A stretch of 39,049 nt of DNA from CAZDDI01 sp964504195 (GTDB taxonomy: Bacteria > Chloroflexota > Anaerolineae > B4-G1 > SLSP01). Below, one piece after another: positions 22,455 to 30,599 of this stretch. The DNA lies in assembly GCA_964504195.1 (NCBI GenBank), contig CAZDDI010000040.1, forward strand, positions 1 through 39,049, read 5' to 3'. Every line of letters begins with the position of its first letter. The first letter of the stretch is position 1. Made by a program: the position numbers and the translations under genes. The notes beneath the pieces were generated by a model. It ran no database searches, was not told the origin of the DNA, and saw only the letters and a program-made list of their open reading frames with translations.

Positions 22455-22754
22455 ATGACAACAATGATCCGCAAACAGGTATATCTTGAGGCTCGACAAG
22501 ATTCACAAATCAAAGAGCTCGCAGGAGAACGCAGCGTCACTGAAGCTGAAATTATCCGTGAAGCCATAGACTTGTTTATGGCTGAGATAAAGCATCGGCG
22601 TAGAGCGCAAGCAGCTTGGGAAGAAGCCCAAGCGTTAATGATGGCGCGCGCGGCTCAGGGCATGGAAACAGGACAACAGTTCAACACAGTGCGAGAAGCG
22701 GCAACATGGACGCGCGACGAGCTTTACTCAGAGCGACTTGAGCGCTATGGATAA
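22455..22754 (+). CDS. Ribbon-helix-helix antitoxin
   Basis: A 99-residue CopG/RHH-type antitoxin. The N-terminal strand MIRKQVYLEARQD and the helix pair IKELAGERSVTEAEIIREAI form the DNA-binding fold; the rest (about 40-99) is a charged helix expected to block the toxin. AAGGAGG lies six bases before the ATG. Its stop overlaps the start of the PIN gene by 8 bp (ATGGATAA), the usual coupling of type II pairs. Confidence 0.85.
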   Translation: MTTMIRKQVYLEARQDSQIKELAGERSVTEAEIIREAIDLFMAEIKHRRRAQAAWEEAQALMMARAAQGMETGQQFNTVREAATWTRDELYSERLERYG

Positions 22755-23178
22755 GGTGCTGCTTGATACTAATATCCTCATCTATGCCTACGATCAGAAT
22801 ACACCTAGCAAACAACACCGCGCCATTGAAGTTCTGAATCGTGTGCGTGATGCCCGAGCAGGATTCATTAGTGCGCAGGTACTATCTGAGTTTTACAATG
22901 TGTCCACGCGCAAATTAAAACCGCCTTTAACGTCTACTCAAGCTGTAGCCCAGCTGCAAATCCTTGCTATGCAATGGCCGGTTCTACCTATCACTGGATC
23001 TATTGTGTTGACCGCTGCCCGTGGCGCTCAAGTTTACCAACTACACTTCTGGGATGCTCAAATCTGGGCAATCGCGCGCTTGCATGGCATCCCCTTGATT
23101 TTTAGCGAGGATTTCAACTCTGGCGCGGTCATTGAAGGTGTGCGCTTTGTCAACCCACTTGTAGACAGCATTGCGTAA
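22747..23178 (+). CDS. PIN-domain toxin (VapC-like ribonuclease)
   Basis: A 143-residue PIN-domain RNase. The acidic metal-binding residues are intact: D7 (LLDTNIL), E48 (SAQVLSEFYN), D103 (FWDAQIWA) and D122 (FSEDF). The target RNA is unknown. The ATG at 22747 overlaps the antitoxin stop; a TTG nine bases earlier is less likely. The pair sits between two redox genes without repeats of its own. Confidence 0.88.
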   Translation: MDKVLLDTNILIYAYDQNTPSKQHRAIEVLNRVRDARAGFISAQVLSEFYNVSTRKLKPPLTSTQAVAQLQILAMQWPVLPITGSIVLTAARGAQVYQLHFWDAQIWAIARLHGIPLIFSEDFNSGAVIEGVRFVNPLVDSIA

Positions 23179-23200
23179 CCTAGCCAATAAGGATCAAACT

Positions 23201-24277
23201 ATGGCCGATCTGACTACACACATCTGCGGACTGACGCTTGCCCATCCCATCATGCCGGGGGCAGGGCCGCCGGTGCGCGACGGGGCGGCGTTGCTGGCTT
23301 GCGCGCAGGGCGGTGCCGCGGCGCTGGTAACGAAGACGATCTCCGTCAAGGCTGCCAATGTGCCCGCACCGAATATGGCCGACTTCAAGAGCTACTTCCT
23401 CAACACGGAACTATGGTCGGAGCTGTCGCCGGAGCAATGGCTGGAGGTGGAGTACCCGGTGACGAAAACGGCTGGGTTGCCGATCATCGTGGGACTGGGG
23501 TACACGGCGGAGGATATCGCCTGGTTGGCACCCAAAGTCGCGCCGTTCGCCGACGCTATCGAGCTGAGCACGCACTACATAGACGATGACCCCCGCCCCA
23601 TGCAAGACGCCGTCCGCGCGGCCAAAGAGGGCACAGGCCTGCCAGTGCTGGTGAAGATGAGTCCCTTCCGCGAGCCGCAGGCCGCCGCCCGCGCCGCGCA
23701 AGAGGCCGGGGCGGATGCTATCGTGGCAACCAACTCCTTCGGCCCGGCGTTTGGCGTGGACATTGAACATGGCGGGCGACCCTGGATGGGCGGCAAGGGC
23801 TACGGTTGGATTTCTGGCCCGGCGCTCAAGCCCATTGCGCTGCGGATGGTGTACGATATCGCACATGTGGTAGACATCCCGGTGATTGGCGTGGGCGGCA
23901 TCAGCACCGCCACGGACGTGGTGGAATATCTGATGGCCGGAGCGCGCGCGGTGCAGGTCTGTACGGCAGCCATCACCAAAGGCCCAGGTATCTACGGCAA
24001 GCTGGCTGTGCAACTCGACGCCTGGCTCGACAAGCACGGGTATGCCGGGGTGGATGCCATCTACGGACTATCGCTCAAGCAGGCGATTCCGCAGATGACG
24101 CAACCACCCGTACTGCTTCCCGAACGCTGCACCGGCTGCAACCTGTGTGTGACCAGCTGCGTCTATGGCGCGCTGTATCTGGAAGAGAAGAAGATTCACA
24201 TCCACGCGGAGCACTGCGAGAAGTGTGGGCTATGCCTGAGCCGCTGCCCGGTCGCCGCGTTGCAACCGCCAGGGTGA
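23201..24277 (+). CDS. Dihydroorotate/dihydropyrimidine dehydrogenase-like protein with two 4Fe-4S motifs
   Basis: A 358-residue flavoprotein of the DHOD/PreA family. The TIM barrel has THICGLTLAHPIMPGAG, GLPVLVKMSPF and IPVIGVGGISTATDVVEYLMAGA (FMN phosphate site). The C-terminus carries a ferredoxin module, C310/C313/C316/C320 (CTGCNLCVTSC) and C339/C342/C345/C349 (CEKCGLCLSRC), as in PreA. Such proteins oxidise or reduce pyrimidines or related rings with an electron-transfer partner; no PreT-like partner is next to it. AAGGA lies seven bases before the ATG. It starts 22 bp after the toxin gene. Confidence 0.85.
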   Translation: MADLTTHICGLTLAHPIMPGAGPPVRDGAALLACAQGGAAALVTKTISVKAANVPAPNMADFKSYFLNTELWSELSPEQWLEVEYPVTKTAGLPIIVGLGYTAEDIAWLAPKVAPFADAIELSTHYIDDDPRPMQDAVRAAKEGTGLPVLVKMSPFREPQAAARAAQEAGADAIVATNSFGPAFGVDIEHGGRPWMGGKGYGWISGPALKPIALRMVYDIAHVVDIPVIGVGGISTATDVVEYLMAGARAVQVCTAAITKGPGIYGKLAVQLDAWLDKHGYAGVDAIYGLSLKQAIPQMTQPPVLLPERCTGCNLCVTSCVYGALYLEEKKIHIHAEHCEKCGLCLSRCPVAALQPPG

Positions 24278-24316
24278 GGGGATTTCGGATTTTCGATTTT
24301 GGATTTTGGCACAAGA

Positions 24317-24346
24317 ACACGGGACGCGCTATAGCGCGTCCCGTGT
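24317..24346 (+). terminator. Hairpin terminator after the DHOD-like gene
   Basis: A perfect 30-bp palindrome: arms ACACGGGACGCGCT (24317-24330) and AGCGCGTCCCGTGT (24333-24346) around AT, followed by GGTTTTCG. It lies 39 bp past the stop of the DHOD-like gene. It is preceded by a short repetitive phrase (GATTTCGGATTTTCGATTTTGG). Confidence 0.65.
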
Positions 24347-24379
24347 GGTTTTCGATCAAATAACCCCAAATGCTATCTG

Positions 24380-24535
24380 CTAGATTGACCAGCGATCACA
24401 GAGCACGATTAGCTCCCAAAGGTCGTCCGTGGGCCGTCGTCTGTGGTCAAAAGTGCGGGCAAACTCCTTCTCCAGCAGATTATCGGCGCGGGCGCAATCA
24501 GGTACTATGTGCGGCTCACTGACAATCGCCGTGAT
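24380..24535 (-). pseudogene. Possible coding remnant downstream of ppk2
   Basis: On the minus strand, in a frame different from ppk2, about 50 codons read through the end of ppk2 and the following gap to a TAG at 24380. The translation has protein-like composition (for example DNLLEKEFARTFDHRRR and TDDLWELIVLCDRW) with no start codon or RBS of its own. It may be the truncated 3' end of a displaced gene. I cannot assign a family. Low confidence. Confidence 0.25.
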
Positions 24536-25463
24536 AGATTTCCGGCACGAAGGTCTGATCCGTAATCGGCGGGCGGATGTAACCGGTGGCTTCTTTGCGC
24601 GCAGGCAAGGCGAGCGTTTCGTGGGGGATGTCCTGGTAAGGGATCATGCTGATCAGGTGGGCAATACAGTTCAAGCGCGCGTGCCGCTTCACATCGGCGT
24701 TGACGACGTACCAGGGCGCTTGTTTGATGTCCGTGTACTTGAACATCTCATCCTTTGCCTTGGAGTATTCCACCCAGCGCGTGACGGATTCCAGATCCAT
24801 CGGGCTGAGCTTCCACCGCTTAGTGGGATCGTCAATGCGATCCTGAAAGCGCCGCTGCTGCTCATCATCGCTCACGGAGAACCAATACTTGAGAAGGATG
24901 ATCCCGGAGCGCACCAGCATCCGCTCGAACTCCGGGCAGGAGCGCAAAAACTCGCGGTATTCCTCCTCGGTGCAGAAGCCCATCACCCGCTCGACGCCCG
25001 CGCGGTTGTACCAGCTCCGGTCGAACAGCACCATCTCCCCGGCAGCGGGCAGGTAGGGGACATACCGCTGGAAATACCACTGCGTCTTTTCGCGCTCAGT
25101 GGGGACGCCCAGCGCCACCACGCGCGCGTGGCGGGGATTGAGCGGCTCCATGATGCGTTTGATGACACCGCCCTTCCCCGCAGCATCGCGCCCCTCGAAA
25201 ATCACCACGACTTTAAGCCCCGTGTGCCGAATCCACTCCTGCAATTTCGAGAGCTCGATATGCAGCCGGAGCAGTTCGCGCTCATAAGCCTTGGCGCTCA
25301 TCTTGGTGCGGGTCTTGCGGTTGGCCTCTGAGGAAAAATCCTGGATCACGGGGTTGCCATTGCAATCCAAAATCGTGCCGGGCGGCCACGTCACCGGCGG
25401 CGGCGCGATAGGGGAATCAACCGGGGGGGTCTCGTGGTCTTTCTTCTTTTTCTTGCCCGTCAT
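24516..25463 (-). CDS. ppk2: Polyphosphate kinase 2 family protein
   Basis: A 315-residue PPK2, which transfers phosphate between polyphosphate and nucleotides. Walker A is GRDAAGKGG (91-99) in the canonical VVVIFEGRDAAGKG context, Walker B is MVLFDRSWYNR (D148, R149), and the lid region is VRSGIILLKYWFSVSDDEQ. The central segment RIDDPTKRWKLSPMDLESVTRW is typical of the class I branch. The N-terminal 40 residues are lysine- and proline-rich and probably disordered. The start at 25463 has AGGAGG seven bases upstream. It is a monocistronic gene behind a good promoter. Confidence 0.95.
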   Translation of the reverse strand: MTGKKKKKDHETPPVDSPIAPPPVTWPPGTILDCNGNPVIQDFSSEANRKTRTKMSAKAYERELLRLHIELSKLQEWIRHTGLKVVVIFEGRDAAGKGGVIKRIMEPLNPRHARVVALGVPTEREKTQWYFQRYVPYLPAAGEMVLFDRSWYNRAGVERVMGFCTEEEYREFLRSCPEFERMLVRSGIILLKYWFSVSDDEQQRRFQDRIDDPTKRWKLSPMDLESVTRWVEYSKAKDEMFKYTDIKQAPWYVVNADVKRHARLNCIAHLISMIPYQDIPHETLALPARKEATGYIRPPITDQTFVPEIYHGDCQ

Positions 25464-25510
25464 CACATCACCTCCTTTCAAGAGTTAACAAATCAACATG
25501 GATTATCTTC

Positions 25511-25539
25511 ATTATAGGGGATTTTGCGCTGACTGACAA
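25511..25539 (-). promoter_or_regulatory. Consensus-like promoter of ppk2
   Basis: On the minus strand TTGTCA (25534-25539), a 17-bp spacer and a perfect TATAAT (25511-25516) lie 48 bp upstream of the ppk2 start. Only one base differs from the sigma-70 consensus. Confidence 0.8.
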
Positions 25540-25656
25540 CTAAAGCTATTCCAACAAAACAATCCTTCCACTTGCTCCCGCTGGACGGTGTCCCGTGAAG
25601 CAAAGCGCAACGGGATTGCCAAATCCAGCGGGTTGCCAGATATCTGATAGGGCAAA

Positions 25657-25680
25657 GGCGTGGATTTGACAATCCACGCC
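25657..25680 (-). terminator. Hairpin after the amidinohydrolase gene
   Basis: A 10-bp perfect stem GGCGTGGATT/AATCCACGCC with a 4-base loop, 40 bp beyond the amidinohydrolase stop, followed on the minus strand by TTTGCCC. A weak terminator or a palindromic repeat: a similar unit (GCGCGGAT...AATCCACGC) occurs near 38840-38862. Confidence 0.5.
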
Positions 25681-25720
25681 GAGCGAGGTGGACGCCTTTA
25701 ATTCTTGGAGCGGCCTAAGC

Positions 25721-26530
25721 TCACCCCCGCGCCAGGGGCAGGATCAGGCAACTGGGGCCGCCAGAACCTTTGACGAACTCGGACAGATCGAGCGCGTGGA
25801 CGATGAAGCCCACCGCGCGCAGGGCAGCGATGGCACTCGCGTTGCGGTGCTCGGCAATGACTTCCCCGCGCCCTAGTGTGATGACGTTGCCGCTAATGAA
25901 ACTTTCTTGCGGGATGGTGATGACCTCGAAGCCCTGGAAGAAGCCCGGCGGGAACTGCTCGCGGCACGCCAAGACCTGCCCTGGCCCGATGACGCTCATC
26001 ATGCCGCCGATGTGCAAGGACGAGTCCGGCACAGCGGCGACCCGCAGCGCATAGCCGCGCTGCTCCAACAGGGGCGCGAGCTGCTGGATACCTGCGTCGT
26101 TAGTGCGCGCTGAACGGCCCACGAAGGCCACACTGCCCGCCAGGATAACATCGCCGCCTTCCAGCGTACCGGGCGGCTCGATACGGCCCACTTCCGGCAG
26201 CCCCGCCGCTGTGAGAGCCGCCGCCATCCACGCCGGTTCGCCTGCACGCGTGGGCAGCCCCATCCGCAGCCGGATGAAGCCATCGGGAACAGCCAGCGCC
26301 ACATCCTGCGTGAAGACACTGTTGGGATGCCCCGCGAGCTCCGGCACCAGCAGCACCTCCGCACCACACCCGGCCAACGTCTCGCGCAAGGCGCGATGCT
26401 GTGCGACGGCCTGATGCGAATCAGCGCGCTCAAAGATATTGTGCGCTGTCAAATCCTCCACAGTGGAGTAAGCCGCGCCCGGCGCGCTCACGGCCACCCA
26501 GGTCAAAGGTTCACCTTCATTGCGTAGCAT
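25721..26530 (-). CDS. Dimethylarginine dimethylaminohydrolase / amidinotransferase-family protein
   Basis: A 269-residue pentein-fold enzyme. The candidate catalytic triad is E124 (GTLEGGDVI), H173 (SSLHIGG) and C261 (GSGGPSCLILP); D76 in FTQDVALA is the substrate-guanidinium ligand. This set matches DDAH, which hydrolyses N-methylated arginines to citrulline; related penteins act on arginine or other guanidines, so the exact substrate is open. The start is within the last codons of the upstream kinase-like gene (14-bp overlap), with AGGAG about ten bases upstream, so translation is coupled. Confidence 0.85.
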   Translation of the reverse strand: MLRNEGEPLTWVAVSAPGAAYSTVEDLTAHNIFERADSHQAVAQHRALRETLAGCGAEVLLVPELAGHPNSVFTQDVALAVPDGFIRLRMGLPTRAGEPAWMAAALTAAGLPEVGRIEPPGTLEGGDVILAGSVAFVGRSARTNDAGIQQLAPLLEQRGYALRVAAVPDSSLHIGGMMSVIGPGQVLACREQFPPGFFQGFEVITIPQESFISGNVITLGRGEVIAEHRNASAIAALRAVGFIVHALDLSEFVKGSGGPSCLILPLARG

Positions 26531-27689
26531 CTTGCAGCATCTCCTGTTTTGAGTCTATTTCTGCTCCAAGCCCTTCGACCACTGTAAAATCAGCGGCGAG
26601 TGGACGCAGGCCGACAGCGGTATGCGGCGGAAAACCTACACCCAACGCTGTGCCGATAACGATGACCGCGGCCTCTTGCGCGCCAGCGTAAACGGAAGCC
26701 GCCGCCGCGCCATCGTGGATGAGGTGAACGCGCCAGGCACGCCCGGTGCGTTCCATAAGGTGCTCAGCGATGAGCGCGCCCACGTTATCTGCAAGTGTCT
26801 GCATCCGCGCATAGAGGCCATTGCCCATCAGCCGCCCCTGATGGATATACGACGCGCAGCTGACCATAATGTCTGGCCCTGGCGTGTGTCCCTGAGCGCG
26901 TGCCGCAGCCAGGGCCTCTACCAGCACCGTGACGCTGAAATCCAACACATCCACAGCGGGAATGGCCTGACCGGTATCATGGTAGTTCTCCCAATCCCAG
27001 GGCACCGGGAAGGGCGCGAGCGTGTGTAATTGCGTGAGCGTTCCCCGATCCACCCGCACTATCCCTTGCTTGATGAGTGTCTGACCGAAATCGAAACAAA
27101 GCCCGGTCGTGATGACCGCTGGCAGATAGCGCGCCGCGCCGACCAGCGCCACTGTGCCGCCATAGGCTGCACGCGCCAGCCGTATCTGGTCGGCATAACC
27201 CAGCTCCGCCAAGAGTTCACGCGCCGCAGTGACCAACTGTGCGCCGAACAGCCCGCGGGTCAGACCTCCCCCCACCCATATAGGGTGTATCTGTGCCCAC
27301 AAGTCCCACTCGCGAGCGCCCCAATCAGGACGGGCAGCACGGTTAGCAACATCACCCCGGTGTAAAGTGATGAGAATATAGCCGAGGTTACGCCCCAAGC
27401 GGTGCGCGACGGCCTGCGCGGCGGCGCGGACTGCCGAGTCAGGCGCATTCAGTGCTGCCGCGACCAAACGCGGTAACTCCACACGAGCGCCCGTGGTACG
27501 AGGCGACAAATCGGGCAAAGCCAAAGCCGGTTGTTCGCGAGCATACTGGATGAGCGCGGGAGTAGACAGAAGATTATAAGCACACATCCCCAACACTCCC
27601 GCATCTATGCACAAACCAGGTAGCGCAGCCAGCTGTACACGGTTAATAGAAGCATTGCACGGCGTTTCGGGTAATTGTAATGTTATCAT
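26517..27689 (-). CDS. ASKHA-fold (ROK/sugar-kinase-like) protein
   Basis: A 390-residue protein with actin-like ATPase features. The phosphate-1-like motif is TTGLCFDFGQTLIKQGIVRV, the adenosine/phosphate-2-like region is VHLIHDGAAAASVYAG, and a Gly-rich block follows (IGTALGVGFPPHTAVG). It has a long N-terminal extension (about residues 1-170) that I cannot assign. Substrate unknown; sugar or amino-sugar phosphorylation is the family default. It overlaps the downstream amidinohydrolase gene. The ATG at 27689 has no SD and lies right behind a promoter, so the mRNA is probably leaderless. Confidence 0.7.
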   Translation of the reverse strand: MITLQLPETPCNASINRVQLAALPGLCIDAGVLGMCAYNLLSTPALIQYAREQPALALPDLSPRTTGARVELPRLVAAALNAPDSAVRAAAQAVAHRLGRNLGYILITLHRGDVANRAARPDWGAREWDLWAQIHPIWVGGGLTRGLFGAQLVTAARELLAELGYADQIRLARAAYGGTVALVGAARYLPAVITTGLCFDFGQTLIKQGIVRVDRGTLTQLHTLAPFPVPWDWENYHDTGQAIPAVDVLDFSVTVLVEALAAARAQGHTPGPDIMVSCASYIHQGRLMGNGLYARMQTLADNVGALIAEHLMERTGRAWRVHLIHDGAAAASVYAGAQEAAVIVIGTALGVGFPPHTAVGLRPLAADFTVVEGLGAEIDSKQEMLQDATQ

Positions 27690-27695
27690 ACCGAT

Positions 27696-27723
27696 ATTAT
27701 AGTCAACGCGCTGTAACAAACAA
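27696..27723 (-). promoter_or_regulatory. Promoter giving an apparently leaderless transcript
   Basis: On the minus strand TTGTTT (27718-27723), a 16-bp spacer and a perfect TATAAT (27696-27701) end six bases before the ATG of the kinase-like gene. A start site about seven bases after the -10 falls at or next to the A of the ATG. No SD is present, unlike almost all other genes here. Confidence 0.65.
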
Positions 27724-27875
27724 CCCTATCGCTGCAAGTGTCATGGTACTCATTGAGCCACAAGTTTAATAGCCATGTCATCCCAGTAAGCGTGATTACA
27801 GAGCAATCTGGCATCCTCAATGAAGAGCGGGATGTCCGTGGGCATTACGACCGATTAGCTTGTCACGTACTTTTC

Positions 27876-28979
27876 TCAAGGCGCCTGATACAACTGCCGA
27901 ATAAAGGGGCGCCAGAACGGGTCGGCGACGAGATCCGTATTATCACTTATCATATCCAGTCCGCCAATCACGCGCCGGGAAGCGATGTGCCTGACAGCGG
28001 GGTCTGTGATGCAGCGCAGCAGCGCAGCGGCAAATCCATGTTGCGCGATGACTTGCAAGGGTCGTCCGAAGAACGGTTTGACCTGTTCCGGCAATGGCGC
28101 GGTCAAACCAAGGGCATTATGCTGTACCGCCAACTGTTCATAGGCGCTAACCAGCTGCACCTCGCGTTCTTGCCAACTATGCGCATGTACAGCAGTTTCC
28201 AACACGGGCCACAACTCTGTAGCACAGGGCAATTGTTTGAACGCCGTCCCCCACCATTTGGGGTAAGGTGCGTAGGTTTTCGCCATCAGGAAACATAAGC
28301 GCATAATGTCCCGGACCAAGCGCGCACCAATGATAGCTGAACCGACCTCATCCTCCACCATCCCGGCGCGCCCCATGAGATGTTCCTCTTGCCCTAAACG
28401 CGTCCAGCCTGCGGCCAGGAGATACAACCACACATCATACGGATAGTAAGCAAAACGCGAGCGTACCGCTTCCAGTCCTATAGCATCGTAATAAACGGCC
28501 CCGCCGGTAAGACTGCGCAAGCGGTGCTCGGAAAAAGTGAGCCAATCCGCGGGTTCGAGCGCGTGTGAGATATCAAAACCCAGGTATTCGGCGAAAAAAC
28601 CGCCTACCGATTGTACTGTAACACGATGATTGATCGGCCCTTCTGCACAAGTTTGTAGTTGCTGGGTTCCCCCATCCGTTGGATCAGGGAGCGTGAAATG
28701 GGTTGAGTAGCCGTGAAAGGTCTGAGGCAACTGTTGCGCCAACACTTGCCGGAGGTGCTCCGCTACTGGTAGGGCTTCAGCTTCCACCAACAGTAACAAC
28801 CGGGGACCCCAATCATGGTCAGTGGAGGTCTGATCGTCAAAACCCAGCACCTCAGACCCACTGCCGAGCAAAGCCGCAGCATATTTCAAAGCCGGGAAAT
28901 GCGCATGCAAGATCGGGCGAACCGCTTCTTGGTAGAACTGTGCACACAGTGTAATGCCTGGGATAAAGGACAGGTGCAT
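27876..28979 (-). CDS. DUF4037 nucleotidyltransferase-fold protein
   Basis: A 367-residue protein of the DUF4037 family. The nucleotidyltransferase-type active site is LLGSGSEVLGFDDQTSTDHDWGPRLLLL: a GSGSE loop followed by the D-x-D pair of TDHDWG. Other conserved parts are HRVTVQSVGGFFAEYLG, YYPYDVWLYLLAAGW and YPKWWGTAFKQL. Substrate unknown; antibiotic- or nucleotide-modifying activity is possible but unproven. AGGAG lies ten bases before the ATG. Transcription is separate from the kinase-like gene, which has its own promoter. Confidence 0.82.
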   Translation of the reverse strand: MHLSFIPGITLCAQFYQEAVRPILHAHFPALKYAAALLGSGSEVLGFDDQTSTDHDWGPRLLLLVEAEALPVAEHLRQVLAQQLPQTFHGYSTHFTLPDPTDGGTQQLQTCAEGPINHRVTVQSVGGFFAEYLGFDISHALEPADWLTFSEHRLRSLTGGAVYYDAIGLEAVRSRFAYYPYDVWLYLLAAGWTRLGQEEHLMGRAGMVEDEVGSAIIGARLVRDIMRLCFLMAKTYAPYPKWWGTAFKQLPCATELWPVLETAVHAHSWQEREVQLVSAYEQLAVQHNALGLTAPLPEQVKPFFGRPLQVIAQHGFAAALLRCITDPAVRHIASRRVIGGLDMISDNTDLVADPFWRPFIRQLYQAP

Positions 28980-29271
28980 CTATGCAATACTCCTGCTTTA
29001 GGATCAACCGGAGGGGGCTATTGCTGGCTGTGTTACCGAATTTGGGGAAAGCCATGGCCCACGCCTTCCTCGAAAACCTCTCCCAACAGCCCTGGCTTGT
29101 CACTGCCTGGGTCGCAAGTATAATAACAGCCAATGGCATTAAGTTTAGGGCATTGACCTGACAGGTTTCAAGGCTTTGAGTCTACAAAACGTCTGATTCA
29201 CCGGTAAAAGACTACCCAACCCAATTGGGACGAAACTTGCCAGGTCTTAACTTACTGACATTGATTTGGAT
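28980..29271. other. Intergenic region with a possible gene fragment and an imperfect palindrome
   Basis: The gap between DUF4037 and manA. A 35-codon plus-strand frame at 29054-29160 (MAHAFLENLSQQPW, then WVASIITANGIKFRAL) resembles the first helix of divergent PAP2/YuiD-type phosphatases and could be a truncated copy; this is weak. From 29154, GACCTGACAGGTTTC is matched by GAAACTTGCCAGGTC at 29231-29245 (13 of 15 complementary), a loose relative of the palindromes at 17504 and 35238. Confidence 0.3.
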
Positions 29272-29310
29272 TATAATAGTTGCAAGCACCCCGCGCCCGT
29301 TGAGGGCGCG
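29272..29310 (+). promoter_or_regulatory. -10 element and leader hairpin of manA
   Basis: A TATAAT at 29272-29277 is followed by a 7-bp GC stem CGCGCCC/GGGCGCG (29292-29298 and 29304-29310) in the presumed 5' leader, 35 bp before the ATG. No clear -35 hexamer. The hairpin could affect initiation or stability; it is not a recognised riboswitch. Confidence 0.4.
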
Positions 29311-29345
29311 ACACACAATTTACGAACGGAATAAACCTTACTGCT

Positions 29346-30599
29346 ATGCTAGTTATACCACGTCCCTACCTGCTAGACAATCCCATTCAACCCTACGCCT
29401 GGGGCACACAAGGAGCAACGGCATTCATCCCGCAGCTGCTGGGCATCCCCGCCGAGCCGAACCGCCCCTACGCCGAACTATGGATTGGCGCGCACCCTTC
29501 CGCCCCATCTACCGTACAACTCGATGGTGAAACGCTCCCGCTGGATCGCTGGATTGCCGAAGCGCCCGCCGAATTACTAGGGCGGCGCGTCGCTGCGCAG
29601 TTTGCGAACCGCCTGCCCTTCCTCTGTAAGGTGCTTTCAGCCGCCCGCCCTCTTTCTATCCAAGCACACCCCAACCGTACACAAGCTGCACAGTTACATC
29701 ACCGCGATCCCACCCACTATCCCGACACCAACCACAAGCCGGAAATAGCGATTGCCATAGATTCACTGACCGCACTAGTAGGCTTCCGCCCTTTTCCAGA
29801 ACTGCGACAGATACTGCTCGATTATCCCGAACTCAGCGAGTTCATCGGGCCGCCCGCCGATCCATTAGCAGCGGGCGAGCTGGCAAGCGAGGAAGCTGCG
29901 CGCGCCTGTCTGCGGGCAAGCTACACCGCGCTCATAGCTCGCGCCACCACTGACCCCGCAGCACTCGCCCACACTTGCGCGCAGCTCGCCGCACGCTTCA
30001 CGCGCGAAACTGACCCGCGCATCCCTATCGAACAGCTTTTTATGGAGCTCTATCCCCACTACCCTAACGGCGACGTGGGCCTGCTCACACTTTTTCTGCT
30101 CAATCTGGTACAATTGCGAACCGGCGAAGGTCTATTCACCGGCGCAGGAGTGCTTCATGCTTATTTGCGGGGAAACCTTGTGGAGTGCATGGCGAATTCG
30201 GACAATGTGCTCCGCGCCGGGCTGACCAGGAAGTTTACAGATGCGGAGCAGTTAGCGAAGATTCTGATTTACGAGGCAAGCCCACCCGTGGTGCTGCGCC
30301 CCGCGACACAAAACGGCGTAACTGTCTATACTACGCCCGCCACGGAGTTCGAGGTAAGCCGGTGGCAGCTTGCACCGGGCGAACGCCGCACACTTACCAA
30401 CATGGACAGCCCGGAGACTCTGCTGGCGATACGGGGAACAGCAACCTTATCCTGGGGTACGCATGAGGAGCTCCGGCTAGGGCGGGGGCAGGCCGCGCTG
30501 ATTCCGGCGGTGCTGCGCACCTATGCGCTCACCGGGGGGACAGACGGGGTAGATATATTCCGCGTCGTGACGCCGGACACTCACAGCTCCAGCGCGTAG
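29346..30599 (+). CDS. manA: Mannose-6-phosphate isomerase, class I
   Basis: A 417-residue type I phosphomannose isomerase, interconverting mannose-6-P and fructose-6-P with zinc. Conserved blocks are NPIQPYAWGTQGA, PYAELWIGAHPSAPS, LPFLCKVLSAARPLSIQAHPN (zinc ligands in QAHPN), YPDTNHKPEIAIAI (Glu/His ligands) and FTGAGVLHAYLRGNLVECMANSDNVLRAGLTRKF (His and catalytic Arg). Length is normal. The SD before the ATG is poor. Its 3' end overlaps the rsmI 3' end by 19 bp, so the two transcripts are antisense at their tails. Confidence 0.95.
   Translation: MLVIPRPYLLDNPIQPYAWGTQGATAFIPQLLGIPAEPNRPYAELWIGAHPSAPSTVQLDGETLPLDRWIAEAPAELLGRRVAAQFANRLPFLCKVLSAARPLSIQAHPNRTQAAQLHHRDPTHYPDTNHKPEIAIAIDSLTALVGFRPFPELRQILLDYPELSEFIGPPADPLAAGELASEEAARACLRASYTALIARATTDPAALAHTCAQLAARFTRETDPRIPIEQLFMELYPHYPNGDVGLLTLFLLNLVQLRTGEGLFTGAGVLHAYLRGNLVECMANSDNVLRAGLTRKFTDAEQLAKILIYEASPPVVLRPATQNGVTVYTTPATEFEVSRWQLAPGERRTLTNMDSPETLLAIRGTATLSWGTHEELRLGRGQAALIPAVLRTYALTGGTDGVDIFRVVTPDTHSSSA

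Noticed and set aside
21571..22506. 311-codon minus-strand frame opposite the LLM gene
   Set aside because: Antisense of a well-supported gene; no motif or RBS.
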